Assembly: GCF_036898095.1 (NCBI RefSeq)
Contig: NC_090751.1
Span: 73,379,818 to 73,443,817, forward strand
Direction: 5' to 3'
DNA length: 64,000 nucleotides
Source: Palaemon carinicauda
Taxonomy: Eukaryota > Arthropoda > Malacostraca > Decapoda > Palaemonidae
The notes under the pieces: generated by a model
Told to the model about the DNA's origin: nothing
Seen by the model: the letters and a program-made list of their open reading frames with translations, nothing else
Database searches by the model: none
Translations under genes and position numbers: made by a program
In this document: piece after piece, positions 42,315-53,402 of the stretch
How positions within the stretch are numbered: the first letter of the stretch is position 1
Layout: every line of letters starts with the position of its first letter

Positions 42315-42672
42315 TGTTATGTATTTTGTACTGTAATACTATATGCGCTGTGGGTATTAAGAGTGATCATTCCACAGTATTGCATTATTAGAACGTGTTT
42401 TGGCACAGTTCATAGGTGTAGTAGCGTATGTTATGAAGGATTTAATCATTCATTAATTGTCCTAAAGTTAGGATGTGATTCTTCTTACTTTTGCATTGCA
42501 GTAGGATTCAACCTTTTTGTGGGCGATGCTCACTTTTTTTTTTTGTATGTATGTGTACGAGTTTTGTTTACATATTCTTACTCGAGAGTCAGAGGTTGTT
42601 GAAACACGATTGGGAGGTGAGAAGCAATGTAATACCAAGTCCATTAAATGTAATTTAAGAATACCAACGTAT
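42315..42672 (+). repeat. 3' LTR of element A, first piece
   Basis: Aligns with 7732-8090, including TTTTGGCACAGTTCATA and GTAGTAGCGTATGTTA. It is cut at 42672 by element C after GTAT, and continues at 48593. Confidence 0.88.
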
Positions 42673-42994
42673 TGTAAGGGTAGAGAGAGACAGTTTCCGA
42701 CACTGATAATTTATTGACGAGAGAGCTGGACTACATCGAGACGTGCGGACGTACAAGTAGCACAGAAAATGCCTGAGGCGGATTAGCCAGGCTTAAGTTT
42801 AAATTTGTGTTTCTTTTGGTACAAAAATCATTGAATAATAATCTTAATATAAAATGTACATATTTGATTATCACATCAGAAGAAAGAGCGGAGAATTCCG
42901 CATTTACTGATACAGAACAAAATATCTCGAATTTAAATACGAATGCGTGAAATGTGTTTATAGAAATAGAAACACACTTGCCGGAAGTTGTCCC
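42673..42994 (-). repeat. 3' LTR of element C
   Basis: Matches 48254-48588 with scattered substitutions and a short deletion near 42952. On the minus strand it follows the polypurine tract. Confidence 0.85.
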
Positions 42995-43425
42995 TCCCCC
43001 CAGAGTTATATAAAAAAATATTTTTCATTGAGTGGGAGGAAATATGTTAACTATCTTCGTTTCTGAATCTTCTTGGAGGGTACAGGGTTCTTCCAGACTG
43101 GGACTGTCACAGTGGGTAATTATGTTTATTTCTTGATTGTGTTTTCTTTGACAGGATTCCTCCCCGTGGTCTTGGGTTGGGGTTCTCGACTGTCTGAGGT
43201 GTGGGCGTATTATGCGTCATTTTCTTGTGTTGAGGAAGTATCCTTGATCGACGGCCTGTTTTGTCCATGAATTGTTCGTCATTAATAATGAATGCTGGCT
43301 TTAACCTGTTAATCGAGATCCAGTCTTCTCTTCCATGGATGAGTAGAAGGTATGCCTTGGGGTTTCTGTTGATGACTCACTAGGGTCCTTTGTATAAGCA
43401 TCTTAGTTGGGGTCGGTGGGCGTCG

Positions 43426-44200
43426 TCACAGATGAAAACGAAGTCGCACATCCGTAGATCTTGCGGCATGAACGTTTTTGTTGTGTCGTTGAAAGTTCAG
43501 TGACACAGGGTGAATTTGCTTACGACATTTCTGATTCTTTCCAGGGTCTGGTCGTTTTCGTTGGATGGCGCCGGGAAGAATTCTGGCACGGCTATGGTTT
43601 CTCCGTAAACTTTTTTCTGCTGATGATGGTTCTCCGTTGGATCTGGGGGTGGTGCGTAGTCCTAGGAGGACCCAGGGTAACTGGGCCTTCCAGTTGTCGT
43701 CAGAGCAACGGGCCTTCAGGGAAGCTTTGAGGAACCGATGGGCCCGTTCGACCATTCCGTTGGCAGCGGGGTTGTAGGAGGTTGTGCTGTGGGCGGTGAT
43801 CCCAAGTGATTTTGTGAGGGCGCCCCAGACATCTGACAGGAAGGCCGTCCCCCTGTCGGTTGTAATGTCGTCTGGAACGCCGAACCTGCTGATCCAACTT
43901 GAAAGGAGGGCGTTGACACAGGAGTGTTGATGAATCTTGCATGGGGGTTGCTTCAATCTACCGGGTGGACCTGTCGATGTCTGTCAACAGGAAGCGGTCC
44001 CCTCACCAAGGGGGAAGGGGTTCAACGACGTTGATGTGCACGTGGCCGAAATGTCTCATGGGTTGCTTGAAGTTCCCGATTTCTGATATTGTATGTCGGG
44101 AAATTTTGCTTGTTTGGCAGCTGATGCAGCTGCGGACCCGCCGGGTGATGTCCTTCCTCATTCCGTGCCAGATGAATTTGCTGGATATGATTCTTGCCAT
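43426..44200 (-). pseudogene. Integrase of element C
   Basis: The zinc-finger part (44200-44003) has FIWHGMRKDI and CISCQTSK. The core continues in another frame with ITTDRGTAF (second Asp) and NPAANGMVERAHRFLK (catalytic Glu) at 43956-43426. The first catalytic Asp lies in the broken stretch between them. Frameshifts and a stop near 43945 prevent a product. Confidence 0.85.
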
Positions 44201-44254
44201 CGTTCTGCCCGAAGGATGGGAGAGGGAGTGTACTATATTGAAGACAGCTTTTCT

Positions 44255-45850
44255 TCAAGAGGAGGGTACCAGGGGCCTGGGACGGCCAGTACTGACGTCG
44301 CAGAGGAGGGCCGTGTTAGATGACCCTAGCGGGACGTCTTCCCATTTTAAAGCCATGATGGCTGTCCGGTAGGCTGGAGTTTCTGGGTCGAGTTGTTGCT
44401 CATATGCCAGGTCCTCGTACTCAATACCGAGGTGGATGGCATTTATTTCTATCCTGGAGACAGTGTCGGCCCCCGGATTTTTCTTCCCTGGTACGTATTG
44501 GAGTGTGCATCCAAATTCTGCGATGGCGGCGAGGTGTCTCTGTTGACGTGCTGACCAGGCGTCACCTGTCTTTGTGAAGACGTGGACAAGTGGTTGGTGG
44601 TCAGTTCGAATGGTGAAAGGGGTACCTTCTAAAAGATACTTGAAGTGTTTTACCGCTGTGTAGACTGCAAGGAGCTCTCGGTTGAAAGTACTGTACTTTT
44701 GCTCGGCGCCGTTCAGTTTTTTGCTGAAGAAGGCGATAGGCTGCAGGGCGCCGTTGACCACTTGCTCTAAGGTTGCTCCGCAGGCTGTGTTGCTGGCGTT
44801 GGTGGTCGTGCTCCTGGGGTGATGAAGGCCAATGTTGTAGCTTTGGCAAGGACTGCCTTTATTTTTTTGAATGCTGGCTGCTGCTTTGCATTCCAGGACA
44901 ACGATTTTGGTATATCCTTTAGGACATCGGACAGTGGCGCTGAGATACCTGCAATGTTAGGGATAAAACGCCTGTAATAATTGACCATTCCGAGGAATTC
45001 TTGTAGTTCTTTGATGGTTTTTAGGTGGTGGGAATTCTTCTGTCGCTTTGGTTTTTTATGTTAGGGGACGTATGCCTTCGTTGGAGATTTTGTGGCCCTG
45101 GAAGTCGATGGAATCGGCACAGAAAGGGCACTTGTCAAATCATACGATTAGCCCGTTGCCCTGGAGTCGACGGAGAACAGTTCAAACGTGCTGAAGATGT
45201 TCGTCTTGCGATTTTGAAAATATCAGGATGTCGTCTACGTAGTAGCAGCAAAATGGCAAGTCCCCCAGGATGCTGTCCATCAGACGCTGGAACGTCGCCC
45301 CGGCGTTCCAGAGTCCGAAAGTGGAGTATGCGAAAACGTAGGTGCCAAAGGGGGTGATAATGGCCGTCTTTGGAATGTCGTCTAGGTTAACAGGGACCTG
45401 AAAATAAGATTTTAAAAGATCCATTTTAGAGAAGATTTTTGCCCCATTCAGGGCCCCGGTGAGGTCCTGGATGTTTGGGCAAAGGATAATGGTCAGGTGT
45501 GGTGACGAGGTTAAGGCATCTGTAATCTCCGCACGGACGCCATGTCCCGTCTGATTTCTTGACCATGTGGAGAGGGGAGGCCCATGGGCTGGAGGCCTTT
45601 CTGCATACACCCATTCTTTCCATCTCCTGGAAGGCCTGTTTTGCGTCGTGGAGTTTGTTAGGTGGTAGGCGGCGGAACTTTGCATGCGTTGGTGGGCCCC
45701 TCGTTGTTATGTGGCAGTAGATGCTGTGCCTAGCGGGTTTTCTTGATGTTAGTCTTAACTCGGGCTTTAATACGTCTGGGAATTCATGGCGGAGGATGTT
45801 GTATCTGTGAGAAGAAAGAGAGTGAGCGGCGGGCATTGAAGGGCCCAGGG
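44255..45850 (-). pseudogene. RT and RNase H of element C
   Basis: RT fingers and palm are at 45850-45182 in two frames: SPWASPLHMVKKSDGTWRPCGDY, then YVDDILIFSKSQ with both catalytic aspartates. The thumb MVNYYRRFIPNIAG is at 44988. RNase H at 44761-44255 has FSKKLNGAEQKYSTFNREL and TDHQPLVHVF. Four or more frame changes occur. The gene is separated from its protease by the piggyBac-like insert. Confidence 0.88.
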
Positions 45851-46162
45851 TTAACCTGTTAAACGTCACCCACGCGATAAACCATTCACCACGATCTACT
45901 CGGTACCGCCTTCAACTGCATATTCCGTTCATGACTTTAACTGCCTTTATCAAGTCGTCAGTCTCGTGATAATACGTTTACTCGTATAGTAAGTATAGGA
46001 TCACCACTTGGCAACACTCTCAGCATATGGGGGCTGTAAATAGAAACTTGTATGATGTCTGGCAACTATTTTTCTGAAGGTAGCTTGATGTTAGAAAACT
46101 GGTTTCCTTTCAGTGCGCTTCGGGCGTTTATGCAGATAATGTTGTTTTTTGTTCCTTTTACA

Positions 46163-46357
46163 ATGAGCGGTCTAAAGGTGAAGGTTATTTCTTTAGATGA
46201 AATAAATAATATTCTTGTTGAGGAATTTGATAATGATAACCTGTTTGATAATGAGAGCACTAGTTCTGAATCCTCCAGTGATGAGGATATTGAAGAAAAA
46301 AAGTTTTCTTTCGATGCCGAGAGCGAAAAAAAAGACTTCTCATTGCCGAATGACTGA
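46163..46357 (+). pseudogene. piggyBac transposase N-terminal fragment
   Basis: A 64-codon frame from ATG 46163 with LDEINNILVEEFDND followed by a Ser/Glu/Asp-rich stretch (ESTSSESSSDEDIEE). An acidic N-terminus of this kind is common in piggyBac-family transposases. No catalytic DDD domain follows. The assignment rests on context (TTAA, terminal repeats) and composition, not on a diagnostic motif. The frame is open upstream to 46052 without a better start. Confidence 0.5.
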
Positions 46358-46395
46358 ACAACGAGATGTTACAAAACTATATAGGAAAGGAAACG

Positions 46396-46396
<1 letters not shown>

Positions 46397-46475
<79 letters not shown>

Positions 46476-46536
46476 AGTGGATAAATAATGTACAAAGGAA
46501 TGACGAATATATATGAAAACTATACAGGAAATGATA

Positions 46537-46607
<71 letters not shown>
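46397..46607. repeat. Two (GA)n arrays in the piggyBac-like insert
   Basis: GAGAGA arrays at about 46398-46471 and 46542-46606, separated by 70 bp of AT-rich sequence. Confidence 0.97.
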
Positions 46608-46609
<2 letters not shown>

Positions 46610-46913
46610 GAGACTTGTCCCTTTGCTTTTATTGCTGATCCTGGCGTAAGATTTACGATTGAAGATAAAAAGAACCCATTAGAATAATCAGTATTATGTA
46701 GCCTTTTGAAATGAAATAATAGTAGTATTAATTTTTTTTTTATTCCACCATTTAATTAATATCCCTACTTTTAACTATAAATATGAATTATAAGCATAAA
46801 GAAATGATATTAACTTTGAAAAATTATCATTAGTGAAATGACCGCTCAGGGCAAAAAAAGCGTGACGGTACATTAGCGGCAACCTGGTCCAGGGGGGACA
46901 CTTAACAGGTTAA

Positions 46914-47333
46914 GGCTGTGGATTGGAATGAATCAATGTCTATTAATCTTTTCTGGGTAATGTCCACCAGGAGCCCGTGATGGCCTAGGAAATCTGCTCC
47001 CAGGATAGGGTTTGTAACATCAGCGATGATAAAATTCCAAGATAAAGGCCTTTGTAATAAGCAGAGTTTTGTCTGTTTTGTCCCGTAACTCTCTATACGT
47101 GTGCCATTAGCTGCTGTAATACTTGTTGAAGAGTCAATTGTTTGATTCTTTACTGCTTTTGTATGCGGTAATATGGAGTGGGTGGCCCCTATGTCTACTA
47201 GGAATCTTTTGTTTGATAGGCCATCTTTGACGTAGAAGGCCGTATGCGTGGGGGCGAAGGTTGCGGCTACTTTGCGTGGCTGCCTGGGTCGTTTTTTTTT
47301 TAAATGAGCAGGGCGGCATGCAACGTCTTGCAT
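46914..47333 (-). pseudogene. Protease of element C
   Basis: An open frame with FLVDIGATHSILPH, where the active-site DTGA/DSGA reads DIGA, and a C-terminal half with NPILGADFLGHHGLLVD. It is the retropepsin of Ty3/gypsy type. The frame ends at the TTAA where the piggyBac-like element is inserted. The active-site change argues against function. Confidence 0.85.
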
Positions 47334-48112
47334 CTTTACTGAATCTTTTATGGTAGAAACACCATGTTAGTTCGTGGTTGCGGTAGTTTGGCCTTGTGAT
47401 GGCGGCGCAGATTTGGTCTGAGGTGCTATCTTCCGCTGATACTTCGCTGATTGTGTTGGTTGCGGCGAGCTTTGTACCTCTAGCCGCGTCAAAGAGATGC
47501 GGCACTCTGCTGATGAGGTCGTCTGTTTCCAGCTGGTGGGGTTGCGGGAGTTGGATCCTGACATCTGGTGGAAGGTGACGTAGGAAACTTCTGGTGGAAG
47601 GTGATGTAGGAAGATTTCTCTGTCTAGGTTGATCTTCCTTCTGTTTCTGTCTGCATCTCAGCCGGGGAGGCAAATTAGATTCTGCAATTCTTCCCCTGCT
47701 TCTGTCGGAGATTGGTCCCCGAGGGGTTGCTGCATTAGGTCGAAAATTCTGTGGCCACGTTCAGGTACGGGCAAAGAGTAGAGTTCTATAAGCCTTGCCC
47801 GAAGTTCTGTGTATGATGGACGACCTGCCCGGGACTCGGTCCACGTGCCAACCCGTCAAAAACGTCTTCTGGTAGCGCTGACAGTATGAGGTTGGCAAGG
47901 TCGGTCTCCCAGGTGAGTCCTGTGATGCGAAATTGAACGTCTGCACGGATCAGCCATGCTGAGACATTTTTGTGTGAGAACAGCGGGAGCTTAATGTTTG
48001 CTAGGTTGGCGTGTTGTTCAGCGGGCAAGGTCGCGGGTTGGTTGGATACGGTGGCCTTGTCGGCCGTGAAACCAGTAAACTTGTTGTTAGTCATCGGAAA
48101 TTTTTTCGCCAA
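47134..48112 (-). pseudogene. Gag of element C
   Basis: ATG at 48112 starts a Gag with LPLFSHKNVSAWLIRADVQF (about residues 41-60). After a frame change near 47786 it continues with IFDLMQQPLGDQSP and, from 47673, FLRHLPPDVRIQL. The C-terminal end has WCFYHKRFSKDARRCMPPCSF in place of CCHC knuckles, a Cys/His signature of one large gypsy group common in arthropods. The gag-only derivative at 52469-53657 has the same PLGDQ block, so the two are related. Confidence 0.85.
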
Positions 48113-48253
48113 AACGCTCGTGAGAGCGCCGTATTTAGTCCGTTAATGGCGGTCTCATTGTACCTCACGATCCCAAACACTCAAGCGAGTGCCGTTTTAA
48201 GTCTGCTAATGGAAAGGAGTGTTCAAGGGCATTTCAGCTCCCGGGTCATTAGT

Positions 48254-48588
48254 TGTGAGGGTACAGAGAGACAGTTTCCGACACTGATAATTTATTGACG
48301 AGAGAGCCGGACTACATCGAGACGTGTGGATTTACAAGTAGCACAGAAAATGCCTGAGGCGGATTAGCCAGGCTTAGGTTTAAATTTCTCTCTCTTTTGG
48401 TACAAAAATCATTGAATAATAATCTTAATATAAAATGTACATATTTGATTATCACATCAGAAGAAAGAGCGGAGAATTCCGCGTTGACTGATACAGGACA
48501 AAATATCTCGAATTTAAATACTAATGCGTGAAATACATGCAAATGGTTTATATACATAGAAACACACTTGTCGGAAGGTGTCCGTACA
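48254..48588 (-). repeat. 5' LTR of element C
   Basis: 335 bp, TGTGAGGG to CCGTACA on the plus strand, matching 42673-42994. It is followed by the second GTAT. A candidate primer site with GACCCGGGAGCTGA lies at 48232-48250 on the minus strand. Confidence 0.85.
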
Positions 48589-48592
48589 GTAT

Positions 48593-48640
48593 CACTACAT
48601 CCCACCAAGAAGAATCAACGACGTCAATATGGGGTAATCA
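48593..48640 (+). repeat. 3' LTR of element A, second piece
   Basis: CACTACATCCCACCAAGAAG and ATCAACGACGTC align with 8090-8120 (CAAGAAGAATCGACGAC), directly continuing the piece that ends at 42672. The right boundary is approximate. Confidence 0.75.
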
Positions 48641-49358
48641 ACAACACTAATGAATGGATATTATTCTGTGTATCTATGAAGCTGTCATTTCACTTGGGAT
48701 AACCAATACCATACAGAAGAATTATATCCCATCTACCCAGAAGACAAGTCGGCAAGGATGCTGGGATATGAATATTCTCTAAAATTAAGGGAACCGTCCT
48801 CCATGGTGTTTTGACATAACAATTTTCAGAAATCGAAAATCGTTTTATTGCTTCTATGTATGCATAAACATATCGTACATGCTCCCCATAAGTTTCAGCC
48901 AATTATTTTTACAAATAACAAAGATATAGCGGTCTTTAAATGATGACGTCATCCTTACTCTGTCGTCTGCATGGCTGAGTTTGACAAAATCGTCTTTGTG
49001 TGTTAGTTTTACATATTTATAGCGGGTTTTCACTTATGTTTCGTTGTATCGTACATCTGGCAGAAATGGAAGGCATTGGTAGAGCGTAGTTGAACGAAAT
49101 CTACTCCTACGAGAACAGAAGCCAAAGTTTCCAAAGATGTATAGAAGTTATAATGCATGCATTTGTTTACTTGAAGTTCGTATGTACATTGTGTTTTCAC
49201 AACGTCCTCCTGAACTTTATAGCAAGGCCAATGTTACCTAAGGTTATAAAAAGAACAAATAGTCAATAATTTTTCCAAACAATGAAGATATAGCGGTCTT
49301 TAAATGATGACGTCATCCTTACTGCATTGTCTGTATGACTAAGTTTGACAGATGCGTA

Positions 49359-49362
<4 letters not shown>

Positions 49363-49403
<41 letters not shown>

Positions 49404-49437
49404 AATTATTTAACACTGCCATTTATACAAATACTAT

Positions 49438-49521
<84 letters not shown>

Positions 49522-49596
49522 AATTATTTAAAACTGCCAATTATACAAATACTATAATAACAACGTTCAACTTTCTCATAGAATCAAATAATGGTT

Positions 49597-49662
<66 letters not shown>

Positions 49663-49717
49663 AATTTGAACTGCCATCTATATCAGCCAAATGCTATCAC
49701 TCCAAAATTAAATTCAT

Positions 49718-49793
<76 letters not shown>
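49363..49793. repeat. Block of (CT)n arrays
   Basis: Four arrays at about 49363-49401, 49442-49519, 49599-49657 and 49721-49793, separated by related spacers (GAATTATTTAACACTGCC, GAATTATTTAAAACTGCC, CAATTTGAACTGCC). The spacers look like copies of one another, so the block probably grew by repeated duplication. Confidence 0.95.
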
Positions 49794-49795
<2 letters not shown>

Positions 49796-50385
49796 TATGT
49801 TTCGAAATATCGTACTTTTGGCAGAAATGAAAGGCAGTGGTAGAGGGTAGGTAAATGAAAACTACCAGCTACAAGAACATCAGCAAAGTTTCCAAAGATG
49901 TATAGAAATTATATTGCATGTGTTTATTTACTTGAAGTTTGTATGTAGATTGTGCTTTCACAACTTCCTCTAGTACTTTATAGCAATGCCAATGTTACAT
50001 AAGGTGATAAAAAGAACAAAAAGTAAGTGGAGAACAAGAAAAAAGAATCAAGATAGAGGGAAACATGAATAAGAGTACAAAGCTGAAACTGCTAACTAAA
50101 ACACTGGCAATAATGAGAGATCGCTGGCAACTTGTAACATAGGAATAGTAAACTGAGGGTTCAAATACCTCGTTTAGGGTGGGTTTATGTAGGAATAAAC
50201 AATAAAAGTTATCATAATAATATTATCTTGATTTCTTTAAGAAAAGAAGCGAGAATTTGTTGCAAATCTTTGGGAGCTCATAACACAAAAACATGCTTAT
50301 TCACACTTAGGTACATTTTTCTCACTTATTTGTTGTTCGATATTAAAGAGGAAGATATTGAAAAGAAGAATAACAATCCCACAAG

Positions 50386-50516
50386 TCTGTCAGACAAAAT
50401 TTAGATTTTCTTTTCACATTTTTTTTCACGATTATTTTCCGTCTAGACGAGGAAAAAAATAAAAATTCATTAAAAGAAAAAAACAGAAAGGAAAATCAAA
50501 ATTCTGTCTGACAGAA
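50386..50516. repeat. Long imperfect inverted repeat
   Basis: CTGTCAGACAAAATTTAGAT near 50388 and its inverse, ending TTCTGTCTGACAG near 50514, pair over about 38 bp with few mismatches and a loop of about 50 bp. No transposon ends are obvious. Confidence 0.7.
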
Positions 50517-50798
50517 TTGTTCGGTTGATAGAGTAGTTTATATGGTATAAGTTTCAATACAATTGGTATTATAGAAGTGGGGAAAAATGTACCTATTTTT
50601 TTTTTAAATCATGATTTTTACTAATAAATCACAAAGTTTTTGATAAAATGACTTGCAATTTTTATATGATGAAGGTATTATATATGTCTAAAACATATGT
50701 AGAAATGGTGTAATTTGGATCCTTAGAAAAAAAATGGCGGACATGGCGGACGGTGCCCTTAACTACTGTATTATTATTCCAGGTAGTATTTAAGTTTG

Positions 50799-50963
50799 AT
50801 AACCAACATCATATCCAATATTGGCAATGAGCAGCAGAAGAGCCAACTAGAAGTAACCCCATGCAGCACAATTGGAGTAAACCAGAGGAACATCGCAACG
50901 CATTTCTACATTCAAGCTCAATGCCAAGAAAGAAGCCAACATCCTACATATATATTATATTTG
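50799..50963 (+). repeat. 3' LTR of element A, third piece
   Basis: GCAGCAGAAGAGCCAACTAG, CGCAACGCATTTCTACATTC and CCTACATATATATT align with 8155-8320 in the 5' LTR (CAGCAGAAGAGACAACTAG, CAATTTCTACATTC, CCTACATATATATT). Confidence 0.82.
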
Positions 50964-52464
50964 TGAAGAATTTGTCTTCACTCTTCTTCTTCCTTCCGTA
51001 TTTTAGGCTCTCTCCTAATATTATTGTTACCCCTTAAACGTTCTCACCTACATTAAGTTTTCTTTACCGAAACATTGGGAGAACTATTTTAAATCAACTG
51101 AACTCATGACAATAGCATATGTCATGTTCGTGACGTCACAGTGTAGACACGCACTGCAAAAGCCTTACGCCGGTGTACGATGGTTCCTTCCTCAAACGTG
51201 GGTCGAGATAAATTATTAAAGTGGTTTTGTATATAATTTTAATACTGCCGACTTGAATGCAGCTTTTATTTCTTAGTACTAATTCAAGTCGGTTAATCTT
51301 AAGATGTATGCCCATCACACCAGCTCATTGCTAATTTATTATTTAAACTATTATTTTTTAGCAAGCCAGAATAGGTAGGATTATTATATATGTATATTCC
51401 CTTAGAGCAGCAAGATTTTTCTAAGTATTTTGTACAAAAATCCTGCCTCCTCCTCACTCCTTACAACAATATATTGCCCTGTCCTAAAGTCCCGATATGG
51501 CACCTCCACTGGGTTACTCGTGCATCATGACCCTCACTTGTTTTGGAAGGGGAAGAGAGGTGAATCCTCATGACCCAAGGCCAAGGGTCGGCCCATTTGT
51601 GCATGAGCAACCGTTGTGACCAGTTGACCAGCCTGGTCAGTGAATCTGTGTACCTCTGGCTCACCCCCCCCCCTCCCCCAACTCGACTCACACCGGGACC
51701 TGCCAGCTGGAGATAGGGAAGGAGACGAGCCTTGGAGATCCTATCTACCACAAGCGAGGATTCCAGGGGTGGGCCAGTCAAGGGTGCAAACAGTGCAAAT
51801 TATTCGGTTGGACCCATTTTAATCAACAGCCATTTGAGGACAAGGGCTGTCTTCCAAGTAAGTGCAGGTAAAAATACGTGGCCTCGACTTTTCCCCCATT
51901 TTAGCCTAGACTAATTTTAACTTAATTTAGGTTTAGCTGGCTGTTACGTAGTTTGGGAATGTGTGCGGTGGGATTGTGTTTACAGATTTTTGCATTTAAC
52001 TTTTGCTTTCGAGACTAGCATAATCTTTAGGTCACAGGGTCGCGTGTTAGTCATTAACCATTCCAGAAGACCACGAGTCTAAGCAACCATATTTTTTTTT
52101 ATTTTGCCTTTCTTTTTATTACATTACATCTTGTTTTGATCCTTTTACTTGATGTTTAGATGTACGTTTCTTTTAATGTAAATTTGTGCAATAAAGCAAG
52201 ATTAGGTTAATTAAACCTCGTCATATTTTTACTCCTTCATTTATTTGATTATGCCTATTATGAATATTTGATCTCGGGACAGTATACCCGATATTTTGAA
52301 AGGAGTACATAAGTCTAAGAGTAATAGTGTGTTAGCGAGTGACTTAGTATTCAATCTATCTGCTTCAAAGGTAAAGATCCATATCTTTAACTTTTACTTT
52401 TCACTACACCACTGCTCCTATCTATTGCCATTGTCTCAATAATTACTTAACGTAAGATTCCTGT
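50964..52464. other. Unassigned part of the composite insert
   Basis: No protein domain was recognised. It contains a short hairpin (CCGACTTGAAT at about 51248 with ATTCAAGTCGG at about 51283), a G/C-rich patch at 51480-51780, and a possible polyadenylation signal (AATAAA near 52191). Parts from about 51940 to 52464 have the look of an LTR, but no partner is visible. Confidence 0.45.
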
Positions 52465-52468
52465 CCAG

Positions 52469-52722
52469 TGTGACGGGCCGAGAGAGGAGTTGTGAAATCA
52501 AAGGCAGATTGGAAACGACTGAGTTATATATTAAGGAACACTCTTCTTTATATACAAAACGGCAAGGCAACAGGACATGGCATGTTCGAGAGACAGACAA
52601 AGTTCAGAGCAAAACAGCAGAGATGAATTTTCATGTTAGTTTGAGTGCGAGGGAAGAGCGAAGATACAAGCATATTATATACAAAAGGAATTATGTACAA
52701 TTGTGTGACACACGGTTGGTAT
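52469..52722 (-). repeat. 3' LTR of the gag-only derivative
   Basis: Near-identical to 53403-53657. I see a G/A difference near 52475 and a T/A difference near 52693. Confidence 0.9.
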
Positions 52723-52916
52723 ATGGCTCCCCCTCTAAAAATGACATACGGTACTGAACATGTTAAATAGGTGCCCTGAATCTGGAGAGGTAGTGGTAAA
52801 AACTGCGCCGATTAGCGACAGTGAGTGGCTGTAGAAGTCGTTGGTTGGGGTGTGAGCGAGTGGTGGATGATGGGTGGCTGTTGCCACTCAGGCTCGTCAC
52901 GGGGTAGGCGAGTGTG

Positions 52917-53075
52917 TCCTACGGCATTCATAGGCGTGTGTGTCCTACGGCATTCATAGACCTACGGCATTCATAGACCTACGGCATTCATAGGCGTGTG
53001 TCCTACGGCATTCATAGGCGTGTCCTACGGCATTCATAGGCCTACGGTGTTCATAGGCGTGCCCTACAGCATTCA
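52917..53075. repeat. Minisatellite of CCTACGGCATTCATAGG units
   Basis: Eight copies of a 17-bp core, CCTACGGCATTCATAGG, some followed by CGTGT, arranged in tandem with slight changes in the last two. In the element's reading frame they encode repeated NAVGHAYE/YECRR-like words. Confidence 0.92.
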
Positions 53076-53388
53076 CGTCAGCTTCGATTGAAGTTGAATA
53101 GATGTCCTCTTCGTCACGAGTGGAGGCGTTGATGGAGGTTTGAAAGTCATGAAGTGGGTTCACATCACGAGGAGAGCCGTCTGCGGCAGGTTGCAGGCAA
53201 GTGATACTGGTCATTTTCCCGAGGGTGAGCGAGGCCCTTTGGTCCCCCAACGGTTGTTGAGAGAGCTGAAAAGGCGTTGCTATACGGGCGGCTGGCGACG
53301 GCGAGTACTGCTGCAGAAGGTATGCGTTGACGGCGTCATAGTAACGGTGAGAGGTGGGAGGGTGGGGGAGGCGGGAGGAGCGAGTCAC
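52954..53388 (-). pseudogene. Gag remnant of the short LTR derivative
   Basis: The frame is open from the primer site without ATG. Residues about 14-60 contain YYDAVNAYLLQQYSPS and QQPLGDQRASLTLGKM, the typical Gag helix and PLGD block of gypsy elements like C. After about residue 105 the frame reads the minisatellite and has no protein meaning. No nucleocapsid or pol follows. The first ATG lies in LGKMTSI, so normal translation of the Gag part is doubtful. Confidence 0.6.
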
Positions 53389-53402
53389 TCCGGGGTCACC
53401 AA

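Larger units (their letters stand above)
45855..46909 (+). mobile_element. piggyBac-like non-autonomous DNA transposon
   Basis: TTAA flanks both sides (45851-45854 and 46910-46913), the target duplication used by piggyBac elements. Terminal inverted repeats are CCTGTTAAACGTCACCC on the left and CCTGTTAAGTGTCCCCC read inward from the right, 14 of 17 matching. The 1055-bp body contains a short frame resembling the acidic N-terminus of a piggyBac transposase and two long GA arrays, so it is an internally deleted copy. It inserted between protease and RT of element C. Confidence 0.85.
42673..48588 (-). mobile_element. Ty3/gypsy element C, minus strand, inside the 3' LTR of A
   Basis: LTRs at 42673-42994 and 48254-48588 are direct repeats (GACAGTTTCCGACACTG and GAAAATGCCTGAGGCGG are shared). 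The host bases GTAT occur directly before (42669-42672) and after (48589-48592), a 4-bp target duplication. Gag, protease, RT, RNase H and integrase are in order on the minus strand with many frame breaks. The CTCTGGGGGGAGGG polypurine tract (minus strand, near 43005) abuts the 3' LTR. A piggyBac-like element interrupts pol at 45855-46909. Confidence 0.9.
48641..50798. other. Insert in the LTR of A: tandem duplication with CT arrays
   Basis: No coding sequence was recognised. A unit of about 345 bp at 48919-49262 (GATATAGCGGTCTTTAAATG, then GGCAGAAATG, then CCAAAGTTTCCAAAGATG) recurs at 49275-50020. In the second copy the middle is replaced by about 430 bp of CT arrays and short spacers. From 50020 to 50798 it is AT-rich with one long inverted repeat. 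The nature of the insert is unknown. Confidence 0.6.

Noticed and set aside
46397..49793. GA and CT arrays as CRISPR or other spaced repeats
   Set aside because: They are simple dinucleotide arrays without unique spacers of regular length, and the genome is eukaryotic.
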